64,000 nucleotides of DNA from Betaproteobacteria bacterium (GCA_016716425.1 JADJWJ010000001.1:1-64000), one strand, 5' to 3'. Numbered from the stretch's first letter, positions 26,057 to 35,380 are shown. Translations and numbers: made by a program. The notes: generated by a model from the sequence alone, not told the origin.

Positions 26057-27241
26057 TCAGTTGCGCCACTGCGGGGGCGCGTTGTACGGGTAGTCGTTGG
26101 AGATCCGCCGCCCCGAGGAGATGCGGTTCGAGAACCACGACAGCGACGGATAGTCGCCGGGCCCGAACGTCCGGCAGTCACCCTGCAGGTTCGCGTCCGT
26201 GCAGAACATCCAGTAGCCGCGTTCGACGCGCAGGGACGAGGCGCGGTCGTTGAACCCGGTGCCGTCGAGGTTGCCGAGCGCGTCGGTGTTGACCGTGTAC
26301 GAGCGGCCGGAGAAGTTGGGACCTTCATAGATGACGACCCGCGTCTGCCCGCCCCAGCCCCCTCCACCCTGGTTGCCGCCGCCCCAGCCGCCACTGCCCT
26401 GGTTGCCGCCGCCCCAGCCCCCTCCGCCCTGGTTGCCACCGCCGCCGTAGAACGGCCGTGCGGAACTCACGCGCCCGGTGACGGCGGCGAGACTGTCGTG
26501 CCGGCCGGGCCCGAACACCTCGCACGTGCTCGTGTAGTCCGCGTCGACGCACAGCTGCCAGGTGGCGCCGTTGACGATGGCCGACGTCGCCCGATCATTG
26601 AAGCCGGTGCCGCCGAGATTCGGCGTCGGGCCGTTCAGCGTGTACGAGCGCCCGGTCGTGCCCGAGTTCTCGAACAGCACGATGGAGGTGCGGCCGGGGC
26701 CGGCGCCGCCGCCACCACCGCCGCCTCCACTCCATCCACCGCCGCTGCCGCCGCTGTTCCAGCCGACCTCGCGCACGGAGGACACCTGGTTGTTGAGGCC
26801 GATGGTGGACAGCGACGGATAATCGCCGGGATTGAGCGTGACGCACTGCCCGCGGAAATAGCTGTCCGTGCACAGCTGCCACGAGCCGCCGCGGATCGTC
26901 GCCGACGACGCACGGTCGTTGAAGCCGACGCGGGCGAGATCGGACACCGAGCTGCCGGCCGTGTGGCGCGGCCCGTTGAAATTCTCGCCCTGGAAGAGCG
27001 TGATCTCCTGGGCGGAAGCCGCCCCGGCCGCGAAGACGGCGATCGCGGCCAGCCACGTCAGTCGCGAAGGGCCGTCCCGAGCGACTGACCTGCCCCCTTG
27101 GGGGGCAGCGAGCGCAGCGAGCGTGGGGGCTGTTGAATCCAGTCGCGAAGGGCCGTCCCGAGCGACTGACCTGCCCGCGCTGGAAGGCAGGCAGCGCCGC
27201 GTGCATGGGGGCTGTTTCAACAGAGTTCGAGAGTACGCCAT
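26057..27241 (-). CDS. Exported protein with three beta/gamma-crystallin domains
   Basis: A 394-residue protein. A hydrophobic signal-like segment (WLAAIAVFAAGAASA, about residues 63-77) precedes three beta/gamma-crystallin-like domains (about 78-162, 185-265, 300-385), each with a pattern TGFNDRASS-(I/L)-(x)G-x-WQLCTD and a Cys in (Q/E)C/DCRTFGPGDY. Gly-rich linkers separate them. Microbial crystallin domains often bind Ca2+ and are surface or periplasmic. The first 62 residues are odd: they include two 27-residue copies encoded by an 81-bp tandem repeat, pushing the signal segment far from the start. No other ATG/GTG/TTG is in frame between the repeats and the signal, so the true start is uncertain. 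Confidence 0.8.
   Translation of the reverse strand: MAYSRTLLKQPPCTRRCLPSSAGRSVARDGPSRLDSTAPTLAALAAPQGGRSVARDGPSRLTWLAAIAVFAAGAASAQEITLFQGENFNGPRHTAGSSVSDLARVGFNDRASSATIRGGSWQLCTDSYFRGQCVTLNPGDYPSLSTIGLNNQVSSVREVGWNSGGSGGGWSGGGGGGGGAGPGRTSIVLFENSGTTGRSYTLNGPTPNLGGTGFNDRATSAIVNGATWQLCVDADYTSTCEVFGPGRHDSLAAVTGRVSSARPFYGGGGNQGGGGWGGGNQGSGGWGGGNQGGGGWGGQTRVVIYEGPNFSGRSYTVNTDALGNLDGTGFNDRASSLRVERGYWMFCTDANLQGDCRTFGPGDYPSLSWFSNRISSGRRISNDYPYNAPPQWRN
26351..26440 (-). repeat. Three 30-bp tandem repeats encoding a Gly-Asn-Gln-Trp-rich linker
   Basis: Units at 26351-26380, 26381-26410 and 26411-26440, each starting GCCCCAGCC and containing CCCTGGTTGCC. They encode GGGNQGxGGW-type decapeptides in the second linker of the crystallin protein, a likely length-variable minisatellite. 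Confidence 0.85.
27060..27217. repeat. Tandem 81-bp repeat (REP-like) at the 5' end of the crystallin gene
   Basis: Two copies begin at 27060 and 27141 with AGTCGCGAAGGGCCGTCCCG followed by AGCGACTGACCTGCCC. The first 27 nt form an imperfect hairpin (AGTCGC...GCGACT with inner GGG...CCC). The rest, ending near GGGGGCTGTT, is less conserved. The period is 81 nt, exactly 27 codons, so the crystallin frame stays open and GRSVARDGPSRL is encoded twice. Confidence 0.85.
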
Positions 27242-27639
27242 GCTCGTTCCGATCTGCTTTGCGATGTGTTCATGGATCGACCGGCGGTGCGCGGGGGCCG
27301 GGTTCGCAACCCGAGCGTCGCCGTCGCGCGGAGGTCTTGCCCGAGGGGTACGATGCGCCGAATCACGCCGCGGCCGGGCGGTCGGCGATGCCGTCGCCTG
27401 GCCGAAAGGTCATGGATATCGATTGTAACCGGCGGCTACCGTCGGAATGGGTGCGGGCGACGCCGGGTCGCCGGCGGTCGCGGGGCATCGGCTGCGGTCG
27501 ACTTTGGCGGGCGCGATCCTTGCTTGTACTGAACGACTTCAGGTTGAAGTGGCGATGGACGGTGAGCCGGGCATGCGTCACCGGGCACGCGTTGCGCGCG
27601 TGCGTCGATAAACAATTGTTTTAGGAAAAACAAAAGGTT
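27242..27639. other. Divergent intergenic region of about 400 nt
   Basis: No gene is supported. It should carry promoters for the crystallin gene (minus) and the PAS-GGDEF-EAL gene (plus). Seen: a minus-strand TACAAT within GTTACAATCG (27425-27430 region), a small perfect inverted repeat ACTTCA-GGT-TGAAGT (27535-27549), and an AT-rich stretch just before 27640. Confidence 0.5.
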
Positions 27640-30600
27640 ATGGCAATACCTCGCTCGCTCAACCGACTCGACCTGCCGGTGAACACCGTCGGCGGTCCGA
27701 TGGAGCGGGAGTCGCTGCTGGCGCTGTCGCAGCGGAAGCTCAACGCGCTGGGAATCCCCGTCGCCTACGTCGACCGCAACCAGCGGTACCGGTTCGTCAA
27801 CAAGGCCTTCGTCGACTGGTTGGGCAAGCGGGAGGGCGAAGTGCTCGGCCGCGAGGTCATCGAGGTCCTCGGGCGCGACGTGTTCCAGCTCTACCGCGCC
27901 TATATCGACGCGGCGCTGTCCGGCGAGCGCACCACCTACGAGCGGCAGCTCATCACGCCGGGGCGTCCGGCGCTCTGGATCCGCGTCGACTACTACCCGG
28001 ACCGCAGCTCGCAGGGCCACGTACGCGGGTTCCTCGTCACCTACAGCGACGTCGACCACCTCAAGCGCCTGGAACTCGAGGCGGGACAGCGCGAGCACCG
28101 GCTGCGGCTCGTCACCGACAGCGTCGGGCTGCCGATCCTGTACTTCGACCGGCAGCTCAAGATCCGTTTCGCGAACAAGCCGTTCGGCAACTGGCTGGGC
28201 GTGCCGTCCGACGACGTGCCCGGTCACGCGTTGAAGGACGTACTGCCGGCCGACGCGTTCGCGGAGATGCAGGCGTACATCGAGCGCGCGTTCGCCGGGG
28301 CCACGGTTTCCTACGAGCGCCGGGAACGGCAGCTCGAAGGCGAGGCGCGCTGGACGCGCATCACGCTGTTCCCGGACCGCGAACTGGGCGGCCGCATCGG
28401 CGGCGCGTTCGCCGTCATGAACGACATCGAGGAGGACATCCGCGTCCGCGACGCGCTGAAGGCGCAGGAGGCGCAGATGCGCCTCTTCGCCGACAACATC
28501 CCCGGCCCGATCGCCTACCTCGACCGCAACCTCAAGTACACGTTCGTCAACCAGGCGTTCGCGAACTCCGTGTGCAAGCCGCAGGACGAGATCTACGGCA
28601 AGACGCCGTTCCAGGTGATGGTCGCCGACGTCGCCGCGTTCCTGCGGCCCATTCTCAAGCGCGCGCAGGCGGGCGAGCACGTCGAATACGAGCGGATCGG
28701 CAACACGATGCAGGGCAGCCGGCGCTGGCTGCACGGCCGCATCGCGCCGGACCTCGACGTGTCCGGCACCGTGCGCGGCCTGTACTGCACCGAGTACGAC
28801 ATCCATGACCTCAAGCTGACCGAGCAGGCGCTGGCCGCGCGCGAGGAGCAGCTGCGCCTGTTCAACGACAACATCCCCGAGCCGATCGTCTACCTGTCCG
28901 AGGACCGCCGGTACCAGTTCGTGAACGAGGCGTTCCTGCGCCTCGTTGGCCTGGCGCGCGAGCAGGTCGTCGGCAAGACCACGGCGGAGGTCCTCGGGCC
29001 GGACCTGGCGGGGATGATGGAGCCGGGCCGCGACCGCGTGTTCGCCGGCGAGGCGATCACCTACGAGCGCGCGGTGATCGACGCTTCCGGCCGCGAGCGC
29101 TGGATCCGCGCGCGCTGCGTGCCCGATCTCAACTTCGACGGGACGGTGAAGGGCGAGTACGTCGTCGGCCACGACATCACCGATCTCAAGCAGGCGCAGG
29201 ACACGCTGGCCACGCGCGAGGGCCAGCTGACCGCGATCATCAACGGCGTGCCGGCGCCGGTTGCGTACATCGACCGCGACGAGCGCTGCCACTACGTCAA
29301 CCGCGCGTTCCTGCAATTCTTCGGCCTCACGCAGGAGCGGGTGGGGCAGATGCGGCTGCGCGAGGTGGTCGGCCACGGCATCTACCAGAGCGCGCAGGCG
29401 ATGCTGACCCGTGCGATGGAGGGCGAGTCGACGGCCTTCGACCGCCTGGTGCCGGGCGCCAACGGCGTGCGCCGCTGGATGACGATCCGCGTCGTGCCGG
29501 ACGCCGCGCCGTCGGGCGAGGTGCACGGCGCGTTCGTGCTGATGAACGACATCCACGGACTCAAGCAGGCGCAGGAGGCGTTGCGCGACTCCGAGGCCGC
29601 GCTGCGCCTGCTGATGGACAACGTGCCGGCACGCGTGTCGTACATCGACCGCGACTACCGCTACCGGATCCTGAACCGCCACTACGAGGAGTGGCTGGGC
29701 GTCAGCCGCAAGGAGCTCACCGGCCGGCGGTACGCCGACGTCGTCGGCAACGAGCGCGCCTACCAGCTGGGGCCCCTGCTCGACCGCGTGCTCGCCGGCG
29801 AGACCGTGTCGACGGAGCTGGAGCTCGCGCAGCCGGACGGCCAGGCGCGGTGGGAATCGGTCCACTACGCGCCGCACCGCGATGCCGACGGCAACGTCGT
29901 CGGCATCTACGCCGTGCACGCCGACATCCACGACCAGAAGCGCAACGTCGGCGAGCTTAAGCGCGTCAACTGGATGTTGTCGTCGCACATCAGCAACACG
30001 CCGCTCGCGGTGCTGGAATGGGATCGCGACTTCCGGCTGGTGCGTTGGTCGCCGCAGGCGGAGAACATCTTCGGCTGGCGGTCCGACGAGATCCTCGGCA
30101 TTCCGCTCGCCGACAGCCCGCTCGTGCACGAGGACGACCGCGAGGCGTTCGCCGGCCTCGTCGCGCGCCTGATGCACGGCGAGGAGCCGCGCGCGACGGG
30201 CCTCACGCGCAACCACCGCCGCGACGGCGACACGATCTGGTGCGAGTGGTACCACTCGGCGCTGCTCGACGACGGCGGGCAGATCGTGTCGATCCTGTCG
30301 TTCGTGCAGGACGTGTCGTCGCGGATCCAGGCCGAGGAGCGGCTGCAGTACCTCGCGACGCGCGATGCGCTGACCGGGCTGCCGAACCGGCTGCTGCTGC
30401 ACGAGCGGCTGACGCAGGCGATCGCGCAGGCGAAGCGCAGCGGCCGCCGCGTCGGCGTCCTGTTCATCGATCTCGACCGCTTCAAGAACGTCAACGACAC
30501 GCTCGGCCACCGGATCGGCGATGAGCTGCTCAAGCGCGTGACCGCGGCGCTGTCGGGCGCGCTACGCGAGACGGACCTGCTCGCGCGGCTGGGTGGCGAC

Positions 30601-31638
30601 GAATTCATGGTGATCGTCGAGGACTTCGACGACCGCGCGGTGCTCGGGCGCATCGCGCAAAAGCTGCTCGACGCGATCGCGCAGCCGTTCGCGATCGAAG
30701 GGCATTCGATCTTCGTCACGTCGTCGATCGGTATTGCCGTCTACCCGGACGACTCGGACGACCCGGAGGAGCTGCTCAAGCACGCCGACGTCGCGATGTA
30801 CAAGTCGAAGGACCTCGGACGCAACACCTACCAGTACATCGACGAGAATCTCGCCGAGCACCGGCTGCGGCAGCACACGCTGGAGACGGCGCTGCGCGCG
30901 GCGCTGACCGACGACGTGCTGTGCCTGCACTACCAGCCCGTGGTCAAGGTCGACGACCGGTCGATCGTCGGCGCCGAGGCGCTGCTGCGCTGGCACGACC
31001 CCGAGCACGGCAACGTGCCGCCGCAGGTGTTCATCCCGCTCGCCGAGGAGTCAGGGCTGATCCACGCGCTCGGCGACTGGGTGCTGCGCTCGGCGGCGCG
31101 GCAGTGCGTGGCCTGGCGCCGCGCCGGCCTCAAGCTGACGGTTTCGGTGAACCTGTCCGCGCGGCAGTTCTACCGCGACGACCTCGCGCAGCGCATCTCG
31201 GAGATCGTCAAGGCCGAGGAGTGCGACCCGTCGTGGATCGAGCTCGAGGTGACCGAGACGAGCCTGCTGCACGACCTCGACGCGATCCGCAAGGTGCTGC
31301 ACCAGCTGCGCGACCAGGGTTTCACCGTCGCCATCGACGACTTCGGCACCGGGTACTCGTCGCTGACGCACCTCAAGCACTTCCCGATCGACACGCTGAA
31401 GATCGACATCTCGTTCATCGCCGACCTCGAGTCGGACCCGCAGGACGCGGCGATCACCGAGGCGATCATCGGCCTCGCGCGCGGCCTCGGACTCAAGGTC
31501 GTCGCCGAGGGCGTGGGCACCCGCGAACAGCTCGAATTCCTCGACGTGCGCGGCTGCGACTGCTTCCAGGGCTTCTGGATCAGCAAGCCGCTGCCGGCGG
31601 ACTCGTTCTTCGAGTTCGTGCGGAAGAAGGTGCATTAG
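27640..31638 (+). CDS. Seven-PAS-domain GGDEF-EAL protein
   Basis: A 1332-residue soluble sensor enzyme. Seven PAS domains lie in series (about 22-140, 150-265, 275-390, 400-515, 525-640, 650-765, 775-895); six contain a near-repeated core such as VAYVDRNQRYRFVN or IAYLDRNLKYTFVN, so the array looks like internal duplication. The GGDEF domain has LGGDEF near residue 985 and the EAL domain has EALLRW near 1112, DDFGTGYSSLTHLK, and an EGVGT in place of the usual EGVET. Diguanylate cyclase and phosphodiesterase activity are both possible. There is no transmembrane segment. The ATG is preceded by an A-rich stretch with AGGA about 12 nt upstream; Met21 is an alternative start. Confidence 0.93.
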   Translation: MAIPRSLNRLDLPVNTVGGPMERESLLALSQRKLNALGIPVAYVDRNQRYRFVNKAFVDWLGKREGEVLGREVIEVLGRDVFQLYRAYIDAALSGERTTYERQLITPGRPALWIRVDYYPDRSSQGHVRGFLVTYSDVDHLKRLELEAGQREHRLRLVTDSVGLPILYFDRQLKIRFANKPFGNWLGVPSDDVPGHALKDVLPADAFAEMQAYIERAFAGATVSYERRERQLEGEARWTRITLFPDRELGGRIGGAFAVMNDIEEDIRVRDALKAQEAQMRLFADNIPGPIAYLDRNLKYTFVNQAFANSVCKPQDEIYGKTPFQVMVADVAAFLRPILKRAQAGEHVEYERIGNTMQGSRRWLHGRIAPDLDVSGTVRGLYCTEYDIHDLKLTEQALAAREEQLRLFNDNIPEPIVYLSEDRRYQFVNEAFLRLVGLAREQVVGKTTAEVLGPDLAGMMEPGRDRVFAGEAITYERAVIDASGRERWIRARCVPDLNFDGTVKGEYVVGHDITDLKQAQDTLATREGQLTAIINGVPAPVAYIDRDERCHYVNRAFLQFFGLTQERVGQMRLREVVGHGIYQSAQAMLTRAMEGESTAFDRLVPGANGVRRWMTIRVVPDAAPSGEVHGAFVLMNDIHGLKQAQEALRDSEAALRLLMDNVPARVSYIDRDYRYRILNRHYEEWLGVSRKELTGRRYADVVGNERAYQLGPLLDRVLAGETVSTELELAQPDGQARWESVHYAPHRDADGNVVGIYAVHADIHDQKRNVGELKRVNWMLSSHISNTPLAVLEWDRDFRLVRWSPQAENIFGWRSDEILGIPLADSPLVHEDDREAFAGLVARLMHGEEPRATGLTRNHRRDGDTIWCEWYHSALLDDGGQIVSILSFVQDVSSRIQAEERLQYLATRDALTGLPNRLLLHERLTQAIAQAKRSGRRVGVLFIDLDRFKNVNDTLGHRIGDELLKRVTAALSGALRETDLLARLGGDEFMVIVEDFDDRAVLGRIAQKLLDAIAQPFAIEGHSIFVTSSIGIAVYPDDSDDPEELLKHADVAMYKSKDLGRNTYQYIDENLAEHRLRQHTLETALRAALTDDVLCLHYQPVVKVDDRSIVGAEALLRWHDPEHGNVPPQVFIPLAEESGLIHALGDWVLRSAARQCVAWRRAGLKLTVSVNLSARQFYRDDLAQRISEIVKAEECDPSWIELEVTETSLLHDLDAIRKVLHQLRDQGFTVAIDDFGTGYSSLTHLKHFPIDTLKIDISFIADLESDPQDAAITEAIIGLARGLGLKVVAEGVGTREQLEFLDVRGCDCFQGFWISKPLPADSFFEFVRKKVH

Positions 31639-31649
31639 CACAAGGCCGG

Positions 31650-31836
31650 TTCACAGGGAGGCGCAGAGACGCAGAGGAAGTGCCGGGCTCCGGTTGCTCG
31701 GCGTCCTGGTGTCCCGGCGCCATGTCGTGAAGCCGGCGCGCCGCCAGCGTTCGAGGCGACGTGCAAGGAGGCCCGCAGGCGCCTGGAAAGTCCGCGCCTC
31801 GAGGTTTCTCCGCGCCTCTGCGCCTCTTTGCGAGAA
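31650..31836. repeat. Intergenic palindromic repeat, copy 7 (expanded or two tandem copies)
   Basis: A left arm TTCACAGGGAGGCGCAGAGA followed by CGCAGAGG opens the region; a right arm-like CTCGGCGTCCTGGTG lies at about 31699-31713; a second, well-conserved right arm TTCTCCGCGCCTCTGCGCCT followed by CTTTGCGAGAA closes it at 31806-31836. This may be one copy with a 127-nt insert or two adjacent copies. It fills the gap between convergent genes. Confidence 0.75.
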
Positions 31837-31848
31837 ATGGCCCTGCGG

Positions 31849-32652
31849 CTACTCCACGCCGCCCAGCCACTGCGCGATCGCCTCCGCGGCGTCCTTCCAC
31901 TCCGGCTCGAGCATCAGCATGTGCGCCATCCCGGGCAGGATGGTCGCCTCGACGCCGTGGTGCTGGGCGGTCGCACGGACGTCGTCGGGAATCGCGATGC
32001 GGTCGCCCTCGGCGCCGAGCACGAACGCCGGCGACGATCCGCGCCGCGGCAGCGCCCAGTGGAGGCGCAGCGACAGGTCGAACAGCGCGCGCGGCGACTC
32101 GCCGTTCAGGTGCGCGACGGCCTCCTGCAGGATCGCCGGCTCGACGCGGTCGCTGAAGTAGAACGGGCGCAGCGCGGTCAGCGTCGCCTCGGTGAGGCGC
32201 GTGGGGTCGAATCCCATCAGTTGCGCGAGGTGCTCGGGGTGCTTTGCCGCCAGGCGCGCCGCGACCGGCAGCAGCCCCGACGGCGGCACCGGCGCGATGA
32301 GCGCGGCGCCGCGGACGGGGCGCGTGGCCATCATGCGCTCGCAGATCGCGGCGCCCATCGAGTGCCCGACGAGCACCGGCGGCGCGTCGAGTCGGCCGGC
32401 GACGTGCTCGACGTCGGCGACGTAGTCGTCGAGCCCGGTGATGAACAGCGAATCGCCGCCGCCGCTGCCGCCGTGGCCGCGCAGCGACAGCGCGTAGGCG
32501 GGCCAGCCGCGCGCCGCGAACCAGCCGAGAAAGTGCGGCTCCCAGCACCAGCTGTCGGTGTAACCGCCGTGGACGAACAGCAGCGGCGGCCGGCGCGACG
32601 CGCGCGCGGGCAGGCGCGAGCGCACTTCGAGGTCGAATGGGGATGCAAGCAT
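31849..32652 (-). CDS. Alpha/beta-hydrolase
   Basis: A 267-residue alpha/beta-hydrolase fold protein: oxyanion-hole strand FVHGGYTDSWCWEPHF, nucleophile elbow GHSMGA (Ser near residue 117), a late Asp in GAEGDRIAIPDD and the catalytic His in PGMAHMLML. It has no signal peptide. The substrate cannot be predicted. It is convergent with the PAS gene and divergent from the uracil-DNA glycosylase gene. Confidence 0.85.
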   Translation of the reverse strand: MLASPFDLEVRSRLPARASRRPPLLFVHGGYTDSWCWEPHFLGWFAARGWPAYALSLRGHGGSGGGDSLFITGLDDYVADVEHVAGRLDAPPVLVGHSMGAAICERMMATRPVRGAALIAPVPPSGLLPVAARLAAKHPEHLAQLMGFDPTRLTEATLTALRPFYFSDRVEPAILQEAVAHLNGESPRALFDLSLRLHWALPRRGSSPAFVLGAEGDRIAIPDDVRATAQHHGVEATILPGMAHMLMLEPEWKDAAEAIAQWLGGVE

Positions 32653-32750
32653 GCGGGAAGTCGGGGCGGCGGACGCGGCACGGCGCCGCGGGTGCGAGGG
32701 ATTCCTGCTAGGATTCGAGCCCGATTGCCACTCTCGACGAAGCGACGATT

Positions 32751-33434
32751 GTGCCAGAACTCCGCGCGGCGCCGGCGACCGCCACCTACGACGAGGATTG
32801 CCGCCGCTGCGACCGGCTGGCGGGTTTCCTCGCGCACGTGCGCGCTGCGCACCCGGCGTACTGGTGCCGGCCGGTCCCGCCGTTCGGCGAGACGTCGGCG
32901 CGCCTCGTGATCGTCGGCCTCGCGCCGGGCATGCACGGTGCGAACGCGAGCGGCCGGCCCTTCACCGGCGACCACGCCGGCATCCTGCTCTACGAGACGC
33001 TGTACGACTATGGCTTCGCGACGCTGCCGGTCGCCACGGCGCGCGGCGACGGGCTGCGCCTCTCCGGTTGCCGGATCACCAACGCCGTCAAGTGCCTGCC
33101 GCCGGGCAACAAGCCGCTGCCGGCCGAAGTGCGCTCGTGCAACACCTTCCTTGCCGCGGACCTGCGCACGGTGCCCGAAGGCGGCGCCATCCTCGCGCTG
33201 GGCCGGATCGCGCACGCCGCGGCGTTGCGCGCGCTCGGCCACGCCGCGACCCGCGTGGCGTTCGCCCACGGCGCCTGCCACGCGCTGCCCGGGCGGCGCG
33301 CGCTGTTCGACAGCTACCACTGCAGCCGCTACAACACGAACACGCGCCGGCTCACGCCGGCCATGTTTCGCGCGGTGTTCGACGCAGTCGCGGCGCACCT
33401 CGCGGCGGAGGCGCCCGCCGTCGCGGCCGCGTAG
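32751..33434 (+). CDS. Type-5 uracil-DNA glycosylase (UDGb)
   Basis: A 227-residue base-excision-repair glycosylase of the UDG superfamily, family 5. Fe-S cluster cysteines appear as CRRC near residue 17, Cys in NAVKCLPPGNKP and Cys in VRSCNTF. The catalytic region GLAPGMHGANASGRPFTGDHAG matches UDGb, which lacks the usual Asp/Asn water-activating residue of other families. The second motif is HGACHALPG and the C-terminal SYHCSRYNTNT(R)RLT follows. The start is a GTG with no clear Shine-Dalgarno. It lies upstream of uvrC, giving two DNA-repair genes in a row. Confidence 0.9.
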   Translation: MPELRAAPATATYDEDCRRCDRLAGFLAHVRAAHPAYWCRPVPPFGETSARLVIVGLAPGMHGANASGRPFTGDHAGILLYETLYDYGFATLPVATARGDGLRLSGCRITNAVKCLPPGNKPLPAEVRSCNTFLAADLRTVPEGGAILALGRIAHAAALRALGHAATRVAFAHGACHALPGRRALFDSYHCSRYNTNTRRLTPAMFRAVFDAVAAHLAAEAPAVAAA

Positions 33435-33522
33435 CCAGCATGCAACGGCTCCCGCGCTCGCGGTATTCGCTGCCCGCAAGGGGGAAGGTCGGTCCCTCGG
33501 CGCGGCCCGGTGAGGACTGACG

Positions 33523-35364
33523 ATGTCTGCACCGGCCGCCGAGGGCGCGCGCCCCGCGTTCGATGCGCGCGAGCTGATCGCGTCGCTGCCGCACCGGCCC
33601 GGCGTCTACCGGATGCTCGACGCCGCCGGCGAGACGCTCTACGTCGGCAAGGCCCGCGACCTGAAGAAGCGCGTCGCGAGCTACTTCCAGAAGACCGGCC
33701 ACGAGCCGCGGATCGCCACGATGATCGCGCACGTCGCGCGCGTGGAGACGACGGTCACCCGCTCCGAGGGCGAGGCGCTGCTGCTCGAGAACAACTTCAT
33801 CAAGTCGCACGAGCCGCGCTACAACATCCTGTTCCGCGACGACAAGAGCTACCCGTACGTCTGCATCACCGGCGATCCGTTCCCGCAGCTGCGCTTCCAT
33901 CGCGGGGCGCTGGACCGGAGGCACCGCTACTTCGGGCCGTTCCCGAGCGCGGGTGCCGTCCGCGACGGGATCGCGACGCTGCAGAAGGTGTTCCTGCTGC
34001 GCACGTGCGAGAACACCGTGTTCGCGAACCGCTCGCGGCCGTGCATGCTGCACCAGATCGAGCGCTGCACCGCGCCGTGCGTGGGGCTGATCGGGGCCGA
34101 CGAGTACCGCGAGGACGTCGAGGGCGCGGCGCTGTTCCTGCGCGGCAAGGCGGCAGAGGTGCTGTCGGAACTGCAGGCGCAGATGGAGGAGGCCGCGGCG
34201 AAGCTCGCGTTCGAGCGCGCGGCGCGCCTGCGCGACAAGGTCGCGCGGCTGTCGCAGCTGCAGTCGCGCCAGTTCGTCGAGAGCGCGACGGCCGGCGACG
34301 TCGACGTCGTCGCGGCGGCGTCGGAGCGCGGCCTCGCCGCCGTGAACGTGGTGATGATCCGCGGCGGCCGCCATGTCGGCGACCGCACGTTCTTTCCGCG
34401 CCACGCGGACAACGTCGATCCGACGGCGCTCGCCGAGATCGTCCCGGCGTTCCTCGAGCAGCACTACGTCGAGCGGCCGGTGCCGCCGACGATCGTCGTC
34501 CCGGACGCGGCCGACCACGAGGCGCTGGCGGAGGTGCTGTCGGCGCAGGCGGGGCAAAGGGTCGAGATCGTCGGCAATCCCGGCGGCGAGCGGCGCGTGT
34601 GGCTGACGATGGCGCACGAGAACGCGACGCTCGCGATTCGGCAGAAGCTCGCGCAGAAGGCGACGCAGGAGGACCGGCTCGCCGCGCTGCAGGACGCGCT
34701 GGGGCTGCCGCCTGCCGCGCAGCGCATCGAGTGCTTCGACGTCTCGCACACGATGGGCGAGGCCGCGGTCGCGTCGTGCGTGATCTTCGACCGGCTGGCG
34801 ATGCAGTCGGGCGAATACCGCCGCTTCAATGTCGTGCCGGAGCAGGGTGGCGACGACTACGCGGCGATGCGGGAGGCGCTGACGCGGCGTTGCGCGCGCA
34901 TCGTGGCGGGCGAGTACCCGGCACCGGACCTGCTGGTGGTCGACGGCGGCAAGGGGCAGGTCGCGGTCGCGGCCGGCGTACTGGAGGAGCAGGGGCTGCA
35001 CGGCGTGCCGCTGATCGGCATCGCCAAGGGGCCGGAGCGCAAGGCGGGGCAGGAGGACATCGTCTTTCCCGGCCGCGCCGCAGTGCTGAATCTCCCGCCC
35101 GACCATCCGGGGCTGCACCTGCTCCAGCAGATCCGCGACGAGGCGCACCGCTTCGCGATCCAGGGCCACCGCGCCCGGCGCGCGAAGGCGCGCACGACGT
35201 CCGCCTTGCAGGAGATCGCGGGCGTTGGCGCCGCGAAGCGGAAGGCGCTCCTCGCGCACTTCGGCGGGGTGAAGGCCGTGCAGGCGGCCAGCGTGGAGGA
35301 CATCGCGCGTGTCCCGGGCATCTCGCGGGCGCTTGCCGAGCGGATCTTCGCCGAACTGCACTGA
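33523..35364 (+). CDS. uvrC: Excinuclease ABC subunit C
   Basis: UvrC makes the 3' and 5' incisions in nucleotide excision repair. The 613-residue protein has an N-terminal GIY-YIG-type nuclease domain (PGVYRMLDAAGETLYVGKAR), a UVR motif (about 205-240), the RNase H-like nuclease domain containing IECFDVSHTMGEAAVASCV and VVDGGKGQ, and C-terminal helix-hairpin-helix repeats (GVGAAKRKALLAHFGG, RVPGISRALAERI). GAGGA lies 7 nt before the ATG. pgsA follows, a widely conserved order. Confidence 0.97.
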   Translation: MSAPAAEGARPAFDARELIASLPHRPGVYRMLDAAGETLYVGKARDLKKRVASYFQKTGHEPRIATMIAHVARVETTVTRSEGEALLLENNFIKSHEPRYNILFRDDKSYPYVCITGDPFPQLRFHRGALDRRHRYFGPFPSAGAVRDGIATLQKVFLLRTCENTVFANRSRPCMLHQIERCTAPCVGLIGADEYREDVEGAALFLRGKAAEVLSELQAQMEEAAAKLAFERAARLRDKVARLSQLQSRQFVESATAGDVDVVAAASERGLAAVNVVMIRGGRHVGDRTFFPRHADNVDPTALAEIVPAFLEQHYVERPVPPTIVVPDAADHEALAEVLSAQAGQRVEIVGNPGGERRVWLTMAHENATLAIRQKLAQKATQEDRLAALQDALGLPPAAQRIECFDVSHTMGEAAVASCVIFDRLAMQSGEYRRFNVVPEQGGDDYAAMREALTRRCARIVAGEYPAPDLLVVDGGKGQVAVAAGVLEEQGLHGVPLIGIAKGPERKAGQEDIVFPGRAAVLNLPPDHPGLHLLQQIRDEAHRFAIQGHRARRAKARTTSALQEIAGVGAAKRKALLAHFGGVKAVQAASVEDIARVPGISRALAERIFAELH

Positions 35365-35380
35365 CCCGGCAGCGGGTCCG

